Positions 49,188-57,088 of a DNA stretch of 64,000 nt are shown here, piece after piece (positions within the stretch are counted from its first letter, which is position 1; each line of letters opens with the position of its first letter). Location: NCBI RefSeq assembly GCF_020400605.1, contig NZ_JAINRD010000001.1, positions 1-64,000 of the forward strand, given 5' to 3'. The notes under the pieces are model-generated. The model ran no database searches, had not been told where the DNA came from, and was given only the letters and a program-made list of their open reading frames with translations. Made by a program: the position numbers and the translations under genes. This stretch comes from Streptomyces aculeolatus. GTDB taxonomy: Bacteria > Actinomycetota > Actinomycetes > Streptomycetales > Streptomycetaceae.

Positions 49188-49718
49188 ATGGCGGAAGAAC
49201 AGTTGGCCGACGACGCGCCCGACCTGCCCGCCACCGCCCCCGCGGTGCCCGCGCCGCGCCCGTCGGCCCGCCGGCTGGACGCCGTCGACCGCGAGATCAT
49301 CCGCATCCTGCGCGCCGACGGCCGCACCTCCGTACGCTCCGTGGCCGAGCAGGTCCACGTCTCCCGCGCCAACGCCTACGCCCGGATCAACCGCCTCATC
49401 GACGACGGCGTGATCCGCGGCTTCGCCGCCCGCATCGACCAGGAGCGGGCGGGGCAGGGGACGTCCGCGTACATCACACTGAAGATCGTCCAGAACACCT
49501 GGCGCACGGCCCGCCGCCAGCTCGAACAGCTGCCGGGCGCGGCGCACATCGCGCTGGTGGGCGGGGACTTCGACGTGCTGCTGCTGGTGCACACGGAGGA
49601 CAACAGGGCGCTGCGCGACCTTGTGCTGACCCGGATCCAGGCGATCCCGGAGGTGCTGTCGACGCGCACGCTGCTGGTCTTCGAGGAGACGGACGTGCAG
49701 AACGACCTGCTGAGCTGA
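49188..49718 (+). CDS. bkdR: Lrp/AsnC family regulator, probable BkdR (176 aa)
   Basis: The N-terminal helix-turn-helix (about 30-75) reads LDAVDREIIRILRADGRTSVRSVAEQVHVSRANAYARINRLIDDG. It is followed by the RAM effector-binding domain (about 85-165, YITLKIVQNTWRTARRQLEQLPGAAHIALVGGDFDVLLLVH). The first 28 residues are an Ala/Pro-rich tail. GGGAGG lies upstream of the ATG. Divergence from the bkd operon suggests control of that operon in response to an amino acid or 2-oxo acid, as described for BkdR proteins. Confidence 0.9.
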   Translation: MAEEQLADDAPDLPATAPAVPAPRPSARRLDAVDREIIRILRADGRTSVRSVAEQVHVSRANAYARINRLIDDGVIRGFAARIDQERAGQGTSAYITLKIVQNTWRTARRQLEQLPGAAHIALVGGDFDVLLLVHTEDNRALRDLVLTRIQAIPEVLSTRTLLVFEETDVQNDLLS

Positions 49719-49810
49719 GTACGCACCCGGGCGGCCGTCCGCCGCGCCCGCGCCCCGGCGCGACGCGCTCGCGGCCCACGCGGGCCCCCGCCGCCGAACC
49801 GCCAGCCCGT

Positions 49811-49834
49811 CAGTCCGTCAGTCCGTCAGTCCGT
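49811..49834. repeat. Short 8-bp tandem repeat (CAGTCCGT, three units)
   Basis: Three head-to-tail CAGTCCGT units, followed by related CCGTCCGT sequence, lie between the convergent ends of the Lrp and TetR genes. There is no sign of function. Confidence 0.7.
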
Positions 49835-49842
49835 CCCGTCCG

Positions 49843-50457
49843 TCAGGTCCGCAGGCCGGCGAAGGCCAGCGTCACCACGGCCGCCGTGACCTCGGCGTCG
49901 TCGTGGGCGTTGCCCGCCCGCGGGCGGTACCACTCCGCGATCGAGTTGATCATGCCGAAGAGCAGCCGCGTGGCCAGCCGGACGTCCACGTCCGCGCGCA
50001 GGTCGCCGTCGGCGACGGCCTCCTTCAGCAGCGCCGCCACCCGGGCGTCGAACTCGCGCCGGCGCTCCATCGCCCAGCGCTCCGTCTCGGTGTTGCCGCG
50101 CACGCGCAGCAGCAGCGTCACGTACGGCAGCTCCGCCATCAGCACCGCGGTCGTCCCGCGGGCGACGGCCTCCAGCCGCTCCACGGCCCGGCCGGTGCGC
50201 GCGGCGGGCTCGTCGAGGACGCCGAAGAGGCCGTCGAGCGCCCGGCTGACCGCGCGGTGCAGCAGCTCTTCCTTGCCGCGCACGTGGTGGTATATCGAGG
50301 ACTTGGAGATGCCGGCGGCGCGGGAGAGGTGCTCCATCGAGGTGCCGTCGTACCCGCGCTCCAGGAAGACCTCGACGGCCACGGCGAGCAGCGTCTCGGG
50401 GGTGTACGTGTCCCGTTTCGCGCCGCTCCGTGCGCCTGTCCGCCTGCTCTCGGCCAC
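49843..50457 (-). CDS. TetR family regulator, PaaR-like (204 aa)
   Basis: The helix-turn-helix (about 18-65) reads TPETLLAVAVEVFLERGYDGTSMEHLSRAAGISKSSIYHHVRGKEELL. A ligand domain of about 130 residues follows, with TLLLRVRGNTETERWAMERRREFD, a pattern I associate with TetR proteins of phenylacetate catabolism. It is divergent from paaN, with a 14-bp palindrome in the 92-bp gap, so autoregulation and control of paaN are likely. Phenylacetyl-CoA is the probable ligand by analogy. The GTG at 50457 follows AGAGAGG. The gene name paaR would be reasonable but is an inference from context. Confidence 0.85.
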   Translation of the reverse strand: MAESRRTGARSGAKRDTYTPETLLAVAVEVFLERGYDGTSMEHLSRAAGISKSSIYHHVRGKEELLHRAVSRALDGLFGVLDEPAARTGRAVERLEAVARGTTAVLMAELPYVTLLLRVRGNTETERWAMERRREFDARVAALLKEAVADGDLRADVDVRLATRLLFGMINSIAEWYRPRAGNAHDDAEVTAAVVTLAFAGLRT

Positions 50458-50481
50458 TTATCCACAGCCTCTCTTGCCCCG

Positions 50482-50495
50482 ACCGATCATTCGGT
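50482..50495. promoter_or_regulatory. PaaR-type palindrome between TetR gene and paaN
   Basis: ACCGATCATTCGGT matches the ACCG-N6-CGGT core of the PaaR motif that I recall from corynebacteria. It is in the middle of the divergent promoter region. Confidence 0.65.
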
Positions 50496-50549
50496 TACTC
50501 TAGCCGCGAAGCCCGATTTCCGCCCAGCTCGACGAGGAGTTGGTTCCGT

Positions 50550-52232
50550 ATGCCCGCCGCCCTGACGCCCGACGTGCTCGCCGGGAAGCACCGCCCCACT
50601 CTCGACCAGGCACTGGACGCGATCCGCACGCGCGCCTTCTGGTCGCCGCACCCCGAGCACCCGAAGGCGTACGGCGAGAGCGCCCCCGCGGACGGGCAGG
50701 CGGCCTTCGAGGCGCTGCGCGGCACCCGCGTGGACCTCGGCCAGCCCGGCACCGACGGCTGGGCCGGGGACGAGGTCTCGCCCTACGGGGTGGAGCTGGG
50801 CATCACGTATCCGCACGCCGACCCGGACGTGCTGCTGCCCGCGATGCGGGCGGCGACGGGGGCGTGGCGGCAGGCGGGGCCCGAGTTGCGGGCGCTGGTG
50901 TGCCTGGAGATCCTGGCCCGGATCAGCGCCCGCACCCACGAGTTCGCGCACGCCGTGATGCACACGTCGGGCCAGGCGTTCATGATGGCGTTCCAGGCCG
51001 GCGGGCCGCACGCGCAGGACCGCGGCCTGGAGGCCGTCGCGTACGCGTACGCGGAGCAGAGCCGCACGCCGCTGGTCGCCGAGTGGTCCAAGCCGCAGGG
51101 CAAGCGGGACCCGCTGCACCTGCGCAAGACGTTCACGGCGGTGCCGCGCGGCGTCGCGCTGCTCGTCGGGTGCAACACGTTCCCGACCTGGAACGGCTAT
51201 CCGGGCCTCTTCGCCTCGCTCGCCACGGGGAACGCGGTGCTGGTCAAGCCGCACCCGCGGGCCGTGCTGCCGCTGGCGCTGACGGTGCAGGCGGCCCGCG
51301 AGGTGCTGGTGGAGGCCGGCTTCGACGCGAACCTGGTGTGCCTGACCGCCGAGCGGGACGGCGAGGGCGTGGCCAAGGCGCTGGCGCTGCGCCCCGAGAT
51401 CCGGATCGTGGACTACACCGGCTCGTCCGCCTTCGGCGAGTGGCTGGAGGACAACGCCCGCCAGGCGCAGGTCTACACGGAGAAGGCCGGGGTCAACACG
51501 GTCGTGGTCGACTCCACCGACGACTACCGCGGCATGCTCTCCAACCTCGCCTTCTCCCTCTCGCTCTACAGCGGCCAGATGTGCACCACCCCGCAGAATC
51601 TGCTGATCCCCCGGGACGGCATCGACACCGACCAGGGCCGCAAGTCGTACGACGAGGTGGTCGACGGCCTCGCCGCCGCGGTCGGCAAGCTGCTCGGCGA
51701 CGACGAGCGGGCCGTGGCGCTGCTCGGCGCGATCGTCAACCCCGGGGTGCGGGAGCGGCTGGAGGCGGCCTCCGGCCTCGGCGAAGTCGCCCTGGCCACG
51801 CGGGCGGTCGTCCACCCGGAGTTCCCCGGCGCCACGGTGCGTACGCCGGTGATCGTCAAGCTCGACGGCGCGAAGCCCGAGGCCGAGGCGGCCTACATGG
51901 CGGAGTGCTTCGGGCCGGTGTCGTTCGCGGTCGCGGTGGATTCCACCGGGGACGCAGTGGAGCTGCTGCGGCGCACGATCCGCGAGAAGGGCGCCATGAC
52001 CGTCGGGGCGTACACGACGTCGACGGAGGTGGAGCGGCTGGTCGAGGAGGCGTGCATGGAAGAGCCCGCCCAGTTGTCCTTCAACCTCACCGGCGGGGTG
52101 TACGTGAACCAGACCGCGGCCTTCTCCGACTTCCACGGCTCCGGCGGCAACCCGGCGGCGAACGCGGCGCTGACGGACGGCGCGTTCGTGGCCAACCGCT
52201 TCCGGATGGTGGAGGTCAGGCGCCAGGCGTAG
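50550..52232 (+). CDS. paaN: Phenylacetic acid degradation protein PaaN, aldehyde-dehydrogenase fold (560 aa)
   Basis: An ALDH-superfamily protein of the PaaN type, thought to open or oxidise the ring product of phenylacetyl-CoA catabolism. The N-terminal segment (about 1-130) is specific to the family. The nucleotide-binding part contains ALLVGCNTFPTWNGYPGLFASLATGNAVLVKPHPRA. The catalytic region contains YTGSSAFGEWLEDN, TEKAGVNTVVV and SLYSGQMCTTPQNLLIPR, where the nucleophile is Cys in GQMCTTPQ. The C-terminus reads FNLTGGVYVNQTAAFSDFHGSGGNPAAN. The ATG at 50550 has GAGGAG at good spacing. No enoyl-CoA hydratase domain is attached. Confidence 0.93.
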   Translation: MPAALTPDVLAGKHRPTLDQALDAIRTRAFWSPHPEHPKAYGESAPADGQAAFEALRGTRVDLGQPGTDGWAGDEVSPYGVELGITYPHADPDVLLPAMRAATGAWRQAGPELRALVCLEILARISARTHEFAHAVMHTSGQAFMMAFQAGGPHAQDRGLEAVAYAYAEQSRTPLVAEWSKPQGKRDPLHLRKTFTAVPRGVALLVGCNTFPTWNGYPGLFASLATGNAVLVKPHPRAVLPLALTVQAAREVLVEAGFDANLVCLTAERDGEGVAKALALRPEIRIVDYTGSSAFGEWLEDNARQAQVYTEKAGVNTVVVDSTDDYRGMLSNLAFSLSLYSGQMCTTPQNLLIPRDGIDTDQGRKSYDEVVDGLAAAVGKLLGDDERAVALLGAIVNPGVRERLEAASGLGEVALATRAVVHPEFPGATVRTPVIVKLDGAKPEAEAAYMAECFGPVSFAVAVDSTGDAVELLRRTIREKGAMTVGAYTTSTEVERLVEEACMEEPAQLSFNLTGGVYVNQTAAFSDFHGSGGNPAANAALTDGAFVANRFRMVEVRRQA

Positions 52233-52431
52233 CGCCGGACGGGCCGCGTCCCGGCGGCGGGCCGGAGACCGCCGGGTCCAGGTAGGCGGGGCCGGGCAGG
52301 CCCATACGCCGCATCGCGATGCCGGTCAGCGCCTCGAAGATCGCGCGGCGCGCGTTCATCGTCGTGGTGTAGCCGGGATCGAGGTGCGGCGCGACCTCCA
52401 CGACGTCCATGGGCCGCACCCGGACGGGCAC
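52216..52431 (-). pseudogene. C-terminal remnant of an arginase/agmatinase-family gene
   Basis: A short frame reads MDVVEVAPHLDPGYTTTMNA then ARRAIFEALTGIAMRR, which is the conserved C-terminal end of the ureohydrolase (agmatinase or guanidinobutyrase) family. It is followed by a short Pro-rich tail. All catalytic metal-binding segments (GGDHS, DxHxD, SxDxDxxDP) are missing. Upstream on the same strand the frame is closed by a stop after a few Arg-rich codons, with no other family sequence. It is therefore a decayed fragment, deleted at the 5' side. It overlaps the last 17 bases of paaN. Confidence 0.75.
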
Positions 52432-52526
52432 CGGGTGGAGCGGGCACCGTCGCCGGCGCCTTCAGCCGTCACTCAATCCGACCGGGCGCGAGGAGGACGG
52501 GTATGCCGCGCGGCAGGCGGCGGCAG

Positions 52527-53291
52527 TCAGCCGTTCGGACCGGCGCCGAGGGACCAGTGGTAGAGGGCCATGGCCACGCTGGTGGCGAGGTTGTAGCTGG
52601 AGACCTGGGGGCGCATCGGCAGTGAGACGAGCCGGTCCGCGCGCGCCCGCAGGGCCGGGGAGATGCCGTGCCGCTCGGAGCCGAAGGCGAGGAGCGCGTC
52701 GTCCGGCAGCCGCAGGGTGCGCAGGTCGTCGCCGGCGGGGTCGAGGGCGTAGAGCGGGCCGGGTGCGGCGTCCGGGAGGTCGGCGAGGGGGAGGCGGGTG
52801 ACGGCGGTGGCGTAGTGCAGCCCGGCCGCGCCGCGGACCGCGTTGGGGTGCCAGGGGTCGGCGTCGCCGGTGGTGACGACGCCGGCGGCGGCCATGCCGG
52901 CGGCGAGGCGGACGACGGCGCCGACGTTGCCGAGGTTGCGCGGGTTGTCGAGGACGACGACCGGCGCGGAGCGGGGGGCGCGCAGCGCGGCGCGGACGGC
53001 GGCGGGGGCGGGCCGGTCGGCCAGGGCGGCGATGCCGGTGGGGTGCCGCCGGGGCACCAGCTCGCGCAGCTCGCGGTCGGGCAGCTCGGCGAGCAGGGCG
53101 TCGAGGCGGTCGGCGAGGTCGGGGGCGAGTTCGCCGGCGAGCGCGCGGGCGTCGGCGCGGGAGGCGGTGACGGCGATCCGTACGCGGGCGCCGAAGCGCA
53201 GGGCGTGCTTGAGCGCGTGGAAGCCGTCGAGCAGTACGGCGCCGTCGTCCGCGGCGTCCTCGCGCCACTGCCGTACGACGTCGCCGCTCAT
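52527..53291 (-). CDS. TrmH/SpoU family RNA 2'-O-methyltransferase (254 aa)
   Basis: The N-terminal substrate-binding domain covers about 1-95. The SPOUT knot domain (about 105-250) has the three family motifs: LDNPRNLGNVGAVVR (motif 1), ALLAFGSERHGIS (motif 2) and LVSLPMRPQVSSYNLATSVAMALY (motif 3). The enzyme methylates ribose 2'-OH in tRNA or rRNA using SAM and dimerises through the knot. The exact target nucleotide is not clear. A GC hairpin upstream separates it from the HTTM gene on the same strand. Confidence 0.93.
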   Translation of the reverse strand: MSGDVVRQWREDAADDGAVLLDGFHALKHALRFGARVRIAVTASRADARALAGELAPDLADRLDALLAELPDRELRELVPRRHPTGIAALADRPAPAAVRAALRAPRSAPVVVLDNPRNLGNVGAVVRLAAGMAAAGVVTTGDADPWHPNAVRGAAGLHYATAVTRLPLADLPDAAPGPLYALDPAGDDLRTLRLPDDALLAFGSERHGISPALRARADRLVSLPMRPQVSSYNLATSVAMALYHWSLGAGPNG

Positions 53292-53308
53292 GCGGCCGAG
53301 CCTACGCG

Positions 53309-53351
53309 TCCGGGGCGGGCCGCCCGGACCCGGGCCACGGGCCCGGCCCCG
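53309..53351 (-). terminator. Terminator-like nested GC hairpin after HTTM gene
   Basis: CGGGGCGGGC...GCCCGGCCCCG arms enclose CCGGGCC-ACG-GGCCCGG. It lies downstream of the HTTM stop codon and just upstream of the trmH-type gene on the minus strand. Confidence 0.5.
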
Positions 53352-53375
53352 TACGCTCCGCGCCCGCCGGGCCGG

Positions 53376-54722
53376 TCAGGCCCGGTGGGCGTCGGCGTGC
53401 GCGTCCGGCGTGCCGGCCTGCGCCGGGATCGCGGGGTCCGCCGCAGCGGCGTCCGGCGGCTGCCTGCCCGGCGGGTCGGTGCCCGGCAGCCGGCCGAGCA
53501 GCAGGTTCTTCAGCCCCGTGACCTTGGCGCCGGCCCAGACCAGGAAGATCGTCGGCAGGAACACCAGGTCCGCGGAGATCATCGCCGCCGAGAAGAACGG
53601 CAGACCCATGATCACGGCGATCGACGCGTGGTCGATGATCATGATGGTCAGCAGCACGTTCTTCAGCCGCCGGTTGAAGAGCGTGAACGGGAAGGCGACC
53701 TGCACGATGACCGTGCCGTAGCCGAGCAGCATGATCATGGTCCCGTTGCTCGCCATCATGTCCGCGAGCCCGGGCCAGGGCGTGAAGTAGTCCAGCTTGA
53801 GCGGGTAGTAGACGGCGGTGCCGTCCTGCCAGCGGGTGCCCTGGACCTTGTACCAGCCGGCGGTCGCGTAGATGAAGCAGACCTGGGCCATGATCACGAA
53901 CAGTCCGGCGTTGTGCACGAGGTTCGCCAGCACGTCGCAGACCGTCCGCGGCTCGTCGGACCTGGCGCGCCGCACCGCCCACCACACCGCGTGCGCGACC
54001 CACAGCCCCCAGAAGATCAGCGCCCAGCCCCAGCTCAGGTGCCCCAGCACGGTGGCGGCCGCGAGCGCGGCACCGGTCACCGCCCACAGCACCGCGCCCA
54101 CCCGGTCCGGGGGCGCGGGGGCGCCGGGCTCCGCCGCCGCGCGCTCCGCCTGCCGGCGCGCACGGCGCGCGTCCAGCGACCACACCTGGCCGCAGCGCGT
54201 GACCACCAGGTACGTGGCCATGAGGTGGATGACGTTGTCGCCGCCGTCGCCCATGAAGATGCTGCGGTTCTGCAGCGACAGCACGCCCACCATGAACAGC
54301 ACGGACGCCGTCCGCGTCCGCCACCCCAGCAGCATCATCACGGCGGCGGCCACGGCGAGCAGGTAGACCAGCTCGAACCAGAAGTCGCTGCGCGACCACA
54401 TCAGCAGTGTGAACGCGTCGGTCTCGGAGATCAGCCGCTTGCCGAGGTCGAAGCTCCAGGGCCCGTCGGGCCCGTACAGCTCGTGCCGGTGCGGCAGTTC
54501 GCGCAGCAGGAAGCAGAGCCAGGTGAAGGCGAAGCCGATGCGCACGACGGCGGTCTGGTACGGGCCGAGCGCCCGCGTCGTGATGTGGCCGAGGCCGCGG
54601 GTGAGGGCGTCCTCGAAACGCCGGCGCAGCTCGCGCGCCGAGGGCGCCTTCGGGGGCGCGGGCGGCCCGGGAGGCGCGGGGGGCGTGGCGGGCGCGGGTG
54701 GCGGGGGCGGTGCCGAGGTCAC
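53376..54722 (-). CDS. HTTM-domain membrane protein, SdpB/vitamin-K-carboxylase-like (448 aa)
   Basis: A Pro/Ala-rich start (about 1-30) is followed by an HTTM domain with about eight to ten membrane helices. Segments include YQTAVVRIGFAFTWLCFLL, ELVYLLAVAAAVMMLLGWRTRTASVLFMVGVLSLQNRSIFMGDGGDN, FVIMAQVCFIYATAGWYKVQGTRWQDGTAVYY and TVIVQVAFPFTLFNRRLKNV. These are the conserved HTTM features: an Asn/Asp-rich loop and the W-K-x-x-G-x-x-W-x-x-G segment. HTTM proteins include vitamin-K gamma-carboxylases and SdpB. The GTG start overlaps the DUF5819 gene stop (GTGA), so both are made together. The enzymatic activity is unknown. Confidence 0.9.
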   Translation of the reverse strand: MTSAPPPPPAPATPPAPPGPPAPPKAPSARELRRRFEDALTRGLGHITTRALGPYQTAVVRIGFAFTWLCFLLRELPHRHELYGPDGPWSFDLGKRLISETDAFTLLMWSRSDFWFELVYLLAVAAAVMMLLGWRTRTASVLFMVGVLSLQNRSIFMGDGGDNVIHLMATYLVVTRCGQVWSLDARRARRQAERAAAEPGAPAPPDRVGAVLWAVTGAALAAATVLGHLSWGWALIFWGLWVAHAVWWAVRRARSDEPRTVCDVLANLVHNAGLFVIMAQVCFIYATAGWYKVQGTRWQDGTAVYYPLKLDYFTPWPGLADMMASNGTMIMLLGYGTVIVQVAFPFTLFNRRLKNVLLTIMIIDHASIAVIMGLPFFSAAMISADLVFLPTIFLVWAGAKVTGLKNLLLGRLPGTDPPGRQPPDAAAADPAIPAQAGTPDAHADAHRA

Positions 54723-55507
54723 TGGGCGCTCTCCTCCCACACCTCACGGTCGCTCTCCATGAGGTCTCCCCCCGTGACGATCCACCAGGGCAGCTCGCGG
54801 TATACGGGGGCGGTGTCCCACTGCTCGTCGCTCCACGGCGGCGGGGCGATCCGGCGGCTGGTCTGGCGGAGCTGGATCTTCTCGACCCGGCCCTCGTTCA
54901 GCACGGGCCCCAGGCGGCGCATCACGATGCGCTTGACGTAGTCCTCGGCGAGGTCGGCGCGGTCGGAGATGGCGCGGTTGTCCTCGTCGTGGGTGTCGGT
55001 CCAGTAGTCCCAGCCGCGGCGCAGCTCGTTCTGCACGGTGTGGCTGGGGGCCGGGTTGCCCCTGATGTTCTCGTGGTCCATGGCGGTGAGGTCGACCCAG
55101 CCGGTCTCCTCGGTGCCGCCGTCGGGCATCTCCAACTGGGCGCGCACCTCGACGTGGATGTTGGTCTGCAGCGGGTTGGGCGCGAACAGCCGCCAGTTCT
55201 GCTCGAACTCGGGGAAGACGATGCGGTCGATCGTCTCGTCGTGCTTCTTGCTGAGCGTGTTGGCCGGCGCGACGTGCAGGAAGCCGGCGCCCAGCTGCAC
55301 GGTGACGAGGGCGACCAGCACGGCGATGGCCAGCGCGACGATGATCCGCGAGAGCGACGAGAGCCCGGCGATGCCGAGCGCGGGCCGCGGCGCGGCCTGC
55401 GGCTCCGCCGCCTCCGCCGCCGGGTCCGCCGGCCCCGTCTCCGGCCCCGTGGCGCCCCCGCCGTCGGGTATGCCGGCGCGGCTCTCGTCCGGCTGGCGCG
55501 ATTCCAT
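54719..55507 (-). CDS. DUF5819-type membrane-anchored protein, SdpA-like partner of the HTTM protein (262 aa)
   Basis: An N-terminal Pro/Ala/Glu-rich cytoplasmic stretch (about 1-50) is followed by one membrane helix (about 55-78, [23 protein letters not shown]) and an extracytoplasmic domain. The signature [19 protein letters not shown] near residue 97 is the W-x-x-F-x-P-x-P type segment shared with SdpA-like proteins. The C-terminal half holds [26 protein letters not shown] 55507 has a GGAG and GGGGG stretch upstream. It is the first gene of the two-gene unit. No small toxin precursor gene was found in this window. Confidence 0.85.
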   Translation of the reverse strand: MESRQPDESRAGIPDGGGATGPETGPADPAAEAAEPQAAPRPALGIAGLSSLSRIIVALAIAVLVALVTVQLGAGFLHVAPANTLSKKHDETIDRIVFPEFEQNWRLFAPNPLQTNIHVEVRAQLEMPDGGTEETGWVDLTAMDHENIRGNPAPSHTVQNELRRGWDYWTDTHDEDNRAISDRADLAEDYVKRIVMRRLGPVLNEGRVEKIQLRQTSRRIAPPPWSDEQWDTAPVYRELPWWIVTGGDLMESDREVWEESAQ

Positions 55508-55599
55508 AACCCCCGGGCTCCCGTCTCCTCCGGTCCTTAGGACCGGCACGCTACCCACCCCGACCGCCTCCGCGCAGCGCGCGGGGGCAGAAACCGACC

Positions 55600-55628
55600 T
55601 TGACAGGGTAAGGCCGGGCAAGGAGCAT
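55600..55628 (+). promoter_or_regulatory. Promoter candidate of the paa operon
   Basis: TTGACA (55600-55605), a 17-bp spacer, then GAGCAT (55623-55628). The palindrome at 55632-55645 starts 4 bp downstream, over the expected transcription start, as suits a repressor. Confidence 0.5.
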
Positions 55629-55631
55629 GGA

Positions 55632-55645
55632 ACCGAACGATCGGT
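55632..55645. promoter_or_regulatory. PaaR-type palindrome upstream of paaA
   Basis: ACCGAACGATCGGT is a perfect 14-bp palindrome apart from its two centre-flanking bases, and fits ACCG-N2-CG-N2-CGGT. It is followed directly by a further CGGT. Confidence 0.65.
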
Positions 55646-55670
55646 CGGTAGGGAGGGCACGGGAGCCGAG

Positions 55671-56714
55671 ATGCCGGAGACGATCACCGAAAGAGGCAGC
55701 CGGTCCGGAGCCGAGTCGGCTTCCGGACCTCGTACGGGCACGGGGGCGCCCGAGGCCGCGCCCGGAACCGCGCCCGAGTCCGCGTTCGAGGCGAAGATCG
55801 CCGCCGACGAGCGCATCGAGCCGCGCGACTGGATGCCCGATGCCTACCGGGCGACGCTCGTGCGCCAGATCGCCCAGCACGCGCACTCCGAGATCATCGG
55901 CATGCAGCCGGAGGCGAACTGGCTGACGCGCGCCCCCTCCCTGCGCCGCAAGGCGATCCTGCTGGCCAAGGTCCAGGACGAGGCGGGCCACGGCCTGTAT
56001 CTGTACAGCGCCGCCGAGACCCTGGGCACCGGCCGGGACGAGCTGCTGGACAAGCTGCACGCCGGCCGCCAGAAGTACTCCTCGATCTTCAACTACCCCA
56101 CGCTCACCTGGGCCGACGTCGGTGCCATCGGCTGGCTCGTGGACGGCGCCGCGATCATCAACCAGGTGCCGCTGTGCCGCTGCTCCTACGGGCCGTACGC
56201 GCGCGCGATGGTCCGCATCTGCAAGGAGGAGTCCTTCCACCAGCGCCAGGGGTACGAGCTGCTGCACACCCTCGCGCACGGCACCCCCGAGCAGCACGCG
56301 ATGGCGCAGGACGCCATCGACCGCTGGTGGTGGCCGTCGCTGATGATGTTCGGCCCGCCCGACGACGAGTCGGCGCACTCGGCGCAGTCCATGGCCTGGA
56401 AGATCAAGCGGCACTCGAACGACGAGCTGCGCCAGCGCTTCGTCGACATCTGCGTCCCGCAGGCCGAAATCCTGGGCCTGACGCTCCCCGACCCGGACCT
56501 GAAGTGGAACGAGGAGCGGGGCCAGCACGACTTCGGCGCCATCGACTGGTCGGAGTTCAAGGAGGTCCTGCGGGGGAACGGGCCGTGCAACGAGCAGCGG
56601 ATCGGCCGCAGGCGGCAGGCGCACGAGGACGGCGCGTGGGTCCGCGACGCCGCGGCGGCGTACGCCGCGAAGCGGGCGCCCGGGACCGCGGGGCCCGGGG
56701 AGGCGGCGGCGTGA
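55671..56714 (+). CDS. paaA: Phenylacetyl-CoA 1,2-epoxidase, catalytic subunit PaaA
   Basis: The di-iron monooxygenase subunit that epoxidises the aromatic ring of phenylacetyl-CoA. The ferritin-like helices and iron ligands are visible: [32 protein letters not shown] (E-x-x-H), and [17 protein letters not shown] (second E-x-x-H). Residues 1-38 are a Gly/Ala/Thr-rich addition before the usual start ([22 protein letters not shown]). The ATG at 55671 has GGGAG upstream. It is first of five genes joined by GTGA overlaps. The partner PaaC is the structural subunit, and PaaE supplies electrons. Confidence 0.97.
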   Translation: MPETITERGSRSGAESASGPRTGTGAPEAAPGTAPESAFEAKIAADERIEPRDWMPDAYRATLVRQIAQHAHSEIIGMQPEANWLTRAPSLRRKAILLAKVQDEAGHGLYLYSAAETLGTGRDELLDKLHAGRQKYSSIFNYPTLTWADVGAIGWLVDGAAIINQVPLCRCSYGPYARAMVRICKEESFHQRQGYELLHTLAHGTPEQHAMAQDAIDRWWWPSLMMFGPPDDESAHSAQSMAWKIKRHSNDELRQRFVDICVPQAEILGLTLPDPDLKWNEERGQHDFGAIDWSEFKEVLRGNGPCNEQRIGRRRQAHEDGAWVRDAAAAYAAKRAPGTAGPGEAAA

Positions 56715-57088
56715 GCGCGGAGGCGGAGGACGCGGGGCGGAGGACGACTGCGGGCTCTGGCGGTACGGAACCGAGCGCGGACGCGGGCGCCGGTGCCGGT
56801 GCCGCGGCGGGGGACTGGCCGCTGTGGGAGGTGTTCGTACGCAGCAGGCGCGGCCTGTCGCACGTGCACGCCGGCTCCCTGCACGCCCCGGATGCCGCCA
56901 TGGCCCTGCGCAACGCCCGCGATCTCTACACCCGGCGCCAGGAGGGCGTCTCGGTGTGGGTCGTGCCGTCCACGGCGGTCACGGCCTCCTCGCCGGACGA
57001 GAAGGACCCGTTCTTCGCGCCCGCCGCGGACAAGCCGTACCGGCACCCGACGTTCTACGAGCTGCCGGAAGGGGTGCGGAACCTGTGA
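56711..57088 (+). CDS. paaB: Phenylacetyl-CoA epoxidase subunit PaaB (125 aa)
   Basis: A small structural subunit of the epoxidase complex. The PaaB signature runs [41 protein letters not shown], then [12 protein letters not shown] and [25 protein letters not shown]. The first 34 residues are Ala/Gly-rich and not part of the family domain. The GTG start at 56711 overlaps the paaA TGA, so translation is coupled. Confidence 0.96.
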   Translation: MSAEAEDAGRRTTAGSGGTEPSADAGAGAGAAAGDWPLWEVFVRSRRGLSHVHAGSLHAPDAAMALRNARDLYTRRQEGVSVWVVPSTAVTASSPDEKDPFFAPAADKPYRHPTFYELPEGVRNL

